Origin: Bacteriovorax stolpii
Lineage (GTDB): Bacteria; Bdellovibrionota; Bacteriovoracia; Bacteriovoracales; Bacteriovoracaceae
Reading direction: 5' to 3'
Length of the DNA stretch: 5,942 bases
Assembly (NCBI GenBank): GCA_945890905.1
Contig: CAMDDI010000205.1
Coordinates: 1-5,942 of the forward strand
In this document: positions 5,325 to 5,942 of the stretch, piece by piece
Layout: each line of letters starts with the position of its first letter
Numbering within the stretch: position 1 is the first letter of the stretch
Position numbers and translations under genes: made by a program
The notes under the pieces: model-generated
Told to the model about the DNA's origin: nothing
What the model saw: the letters and a program-made list of their open reading frames with translations, nothing else
Databases searched by the model: none

Positions 5325-5942
5325 ATGCGTATCTCAGTTAAGTCGGCTTCTTTCACCTTTGCCATGATGATGTCGCTTTCATCTTGTGGATACTATAAAT
5401 GGTGGGGCCCTCAGGCCAATAAAGATCGCGAAGTGGCCTCAGTTAGCGTCAAACAACTTCTTAATGAAGACGAACAAACCTTTTCAGAAAACATACAAGA
5501 TAAAATCAATGCTCTTCATATCTATTATGTTTTGGGCCAGAAATTTATGGGCCAATTTGATCGAGAAATTCCAGGTTCAAAAATTGAAAATATCTATGAG
5601 TCTGAAGCCTACTTGAGTCTGTTGGCCATTAGAACTCAAACAGAAGAAATAGAACACGAAATCATCGATGTATGGGAAAGCACGAAACTGTCAAAAGATA
5701 ATAAATCTGCTCAAAAGAAGAAACTTCAGATTCAAGTGGCCGTATCAAAATTTGCTGACATCTCCAAGGCCAATCAACTTTCAATGGAAAACCTAGTTCA
5801 ACAACTATCACTTCCACGGGGACAGAAAAGTTTTGCATCTACAAGATTTGGCCAAAGCGACATTCTGGAAGAAATTAAACGATTAGAAATCACCAAAGAA
5901 TTCCAAGTTTTTGAAAAAAACATTGAGCATCTCTCCCATATG
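5325..5942 (+). CDS. Predicted outer-membrane lipoprotein of unknown function (N-terminal part, 3' end outside the window)
   Basis: An open frame of 206 codons runs from ATG at 5325 to the window edge without a stop. The first 21 residues form a lipoprotein signal peptide: Arg2 and Lys6, a hydrophobic stretch SFTFAMMMSL, and the lipobox L18-S19-S20-C21. The residue after the Cys is Gly, not Asp, which by the E. coli rule favours outer-membrane sorting. The mature part starts GYYKWWGPQ and is then rich in charged and polar residues with heptad-like helical stretches (~45-65, ~90-150 and ~180-205), suggesting an extended all-helical N-terminal region. I do not recognise the family, and a catalytic domain could follow outside the window. 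The ATG has only a G-rich TGGGG just upstream; an in-frame TTG at 5253 has a far better ribosome site and would add 24 residues. I prefer the ATG because it gives a signal peptide of normal length. Confidence 0.78.
   Translation, partial: MRISVKSASFTFAMMMSLSSCGYYKWWGPQANKDREVASVSVKQLLNEDEQTFSENIQDKINALHIYYVLGQKFMGQFDREIPGSKIENIYESEAYLSLLAIRTQTEEIEHEIIDVWESTKLSKDNKSAQKKKLQIQVAVSKFADISKANQLSMENLVQQLSLPRGQKSFASTRFGQSDILEEIKRLEITKEFQVFEKNIEHLSHM

Noticed and set aside
5386..5616. 76-codon plus-strand frame (MDTINGGALRPIK...)
   Set aside because: It lies in a different frame inside the lipoprotein coding sequence, which has a signal peptide and lipobox and stays open to the window edge. The 76-codon product has no recognisable features.

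Overview
The window reads as ordinary chromosomal DNA of an AT-leaning (about 40% G+C by eye) Gram-negative bacterium. The gene set fits a Bdellovibrio/Bacteriovorax-type (Bdellovibrionota) or related delta-proteobacterial-like genome: a DUF58/TgpA transglutaminase pair, a lipoprotein with a classical lipobox, a TrmK-type tRNA methyltransferase and a multi-domain receiver/PilZ-like protein. This placement is an inference from gene content and base composition, not proven. I see no mobile element, CRISPR array, rRNA or tRNA gene.

Layout. (1) Bases 1-2236, plus strand: the 3' end of a DUF58 gene, overlapped by a complete TgpA-like membrane transglutaminase gene. These are the last two members of the common MoxR-DUF58-TgpA arrangement. 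(2) Bases 2233-5180, minus strand: four closely spaced genes, in transcription order a small winged-helix protein, a TrmK-family tRNA methyltransferase, a 550-residue protein that looks like two tandem receiver + PilZ-like units, and a 54-residue single-pass membrane protein. The last gene meets the transglutaminase gene tail to tail, with overlapping stop codons. (3) Bases 5181-5324: a divergent intergenic region with a 10-bp perfect palindrome next to the winged-helix start and a very good Shine-Dalgarno sequence facing the other way. (4) Bases 5325-5942, plus strand: the 5' part of a predicted lipoprotein gene that runs off the window.

How the genes may work together. DUF58 and TgpA are probably cell-envelope partners of a MoxR ATPase encoded upstream. 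The minus-strand genes are spaced like one operon (gaps of 9, 32 and 18 bases), but they mix tRNA modification, a possible DNA-binding protein, a possible signalling protein and a membrane peptide, so no shared pathway can be read from them. The most unusual items are the duplicated receiver/PilZ-like protein with a degenerate second receiver, the 54-residue membrane protein in the convergent junction, and the ambiguous start of the lipoprotein gene.
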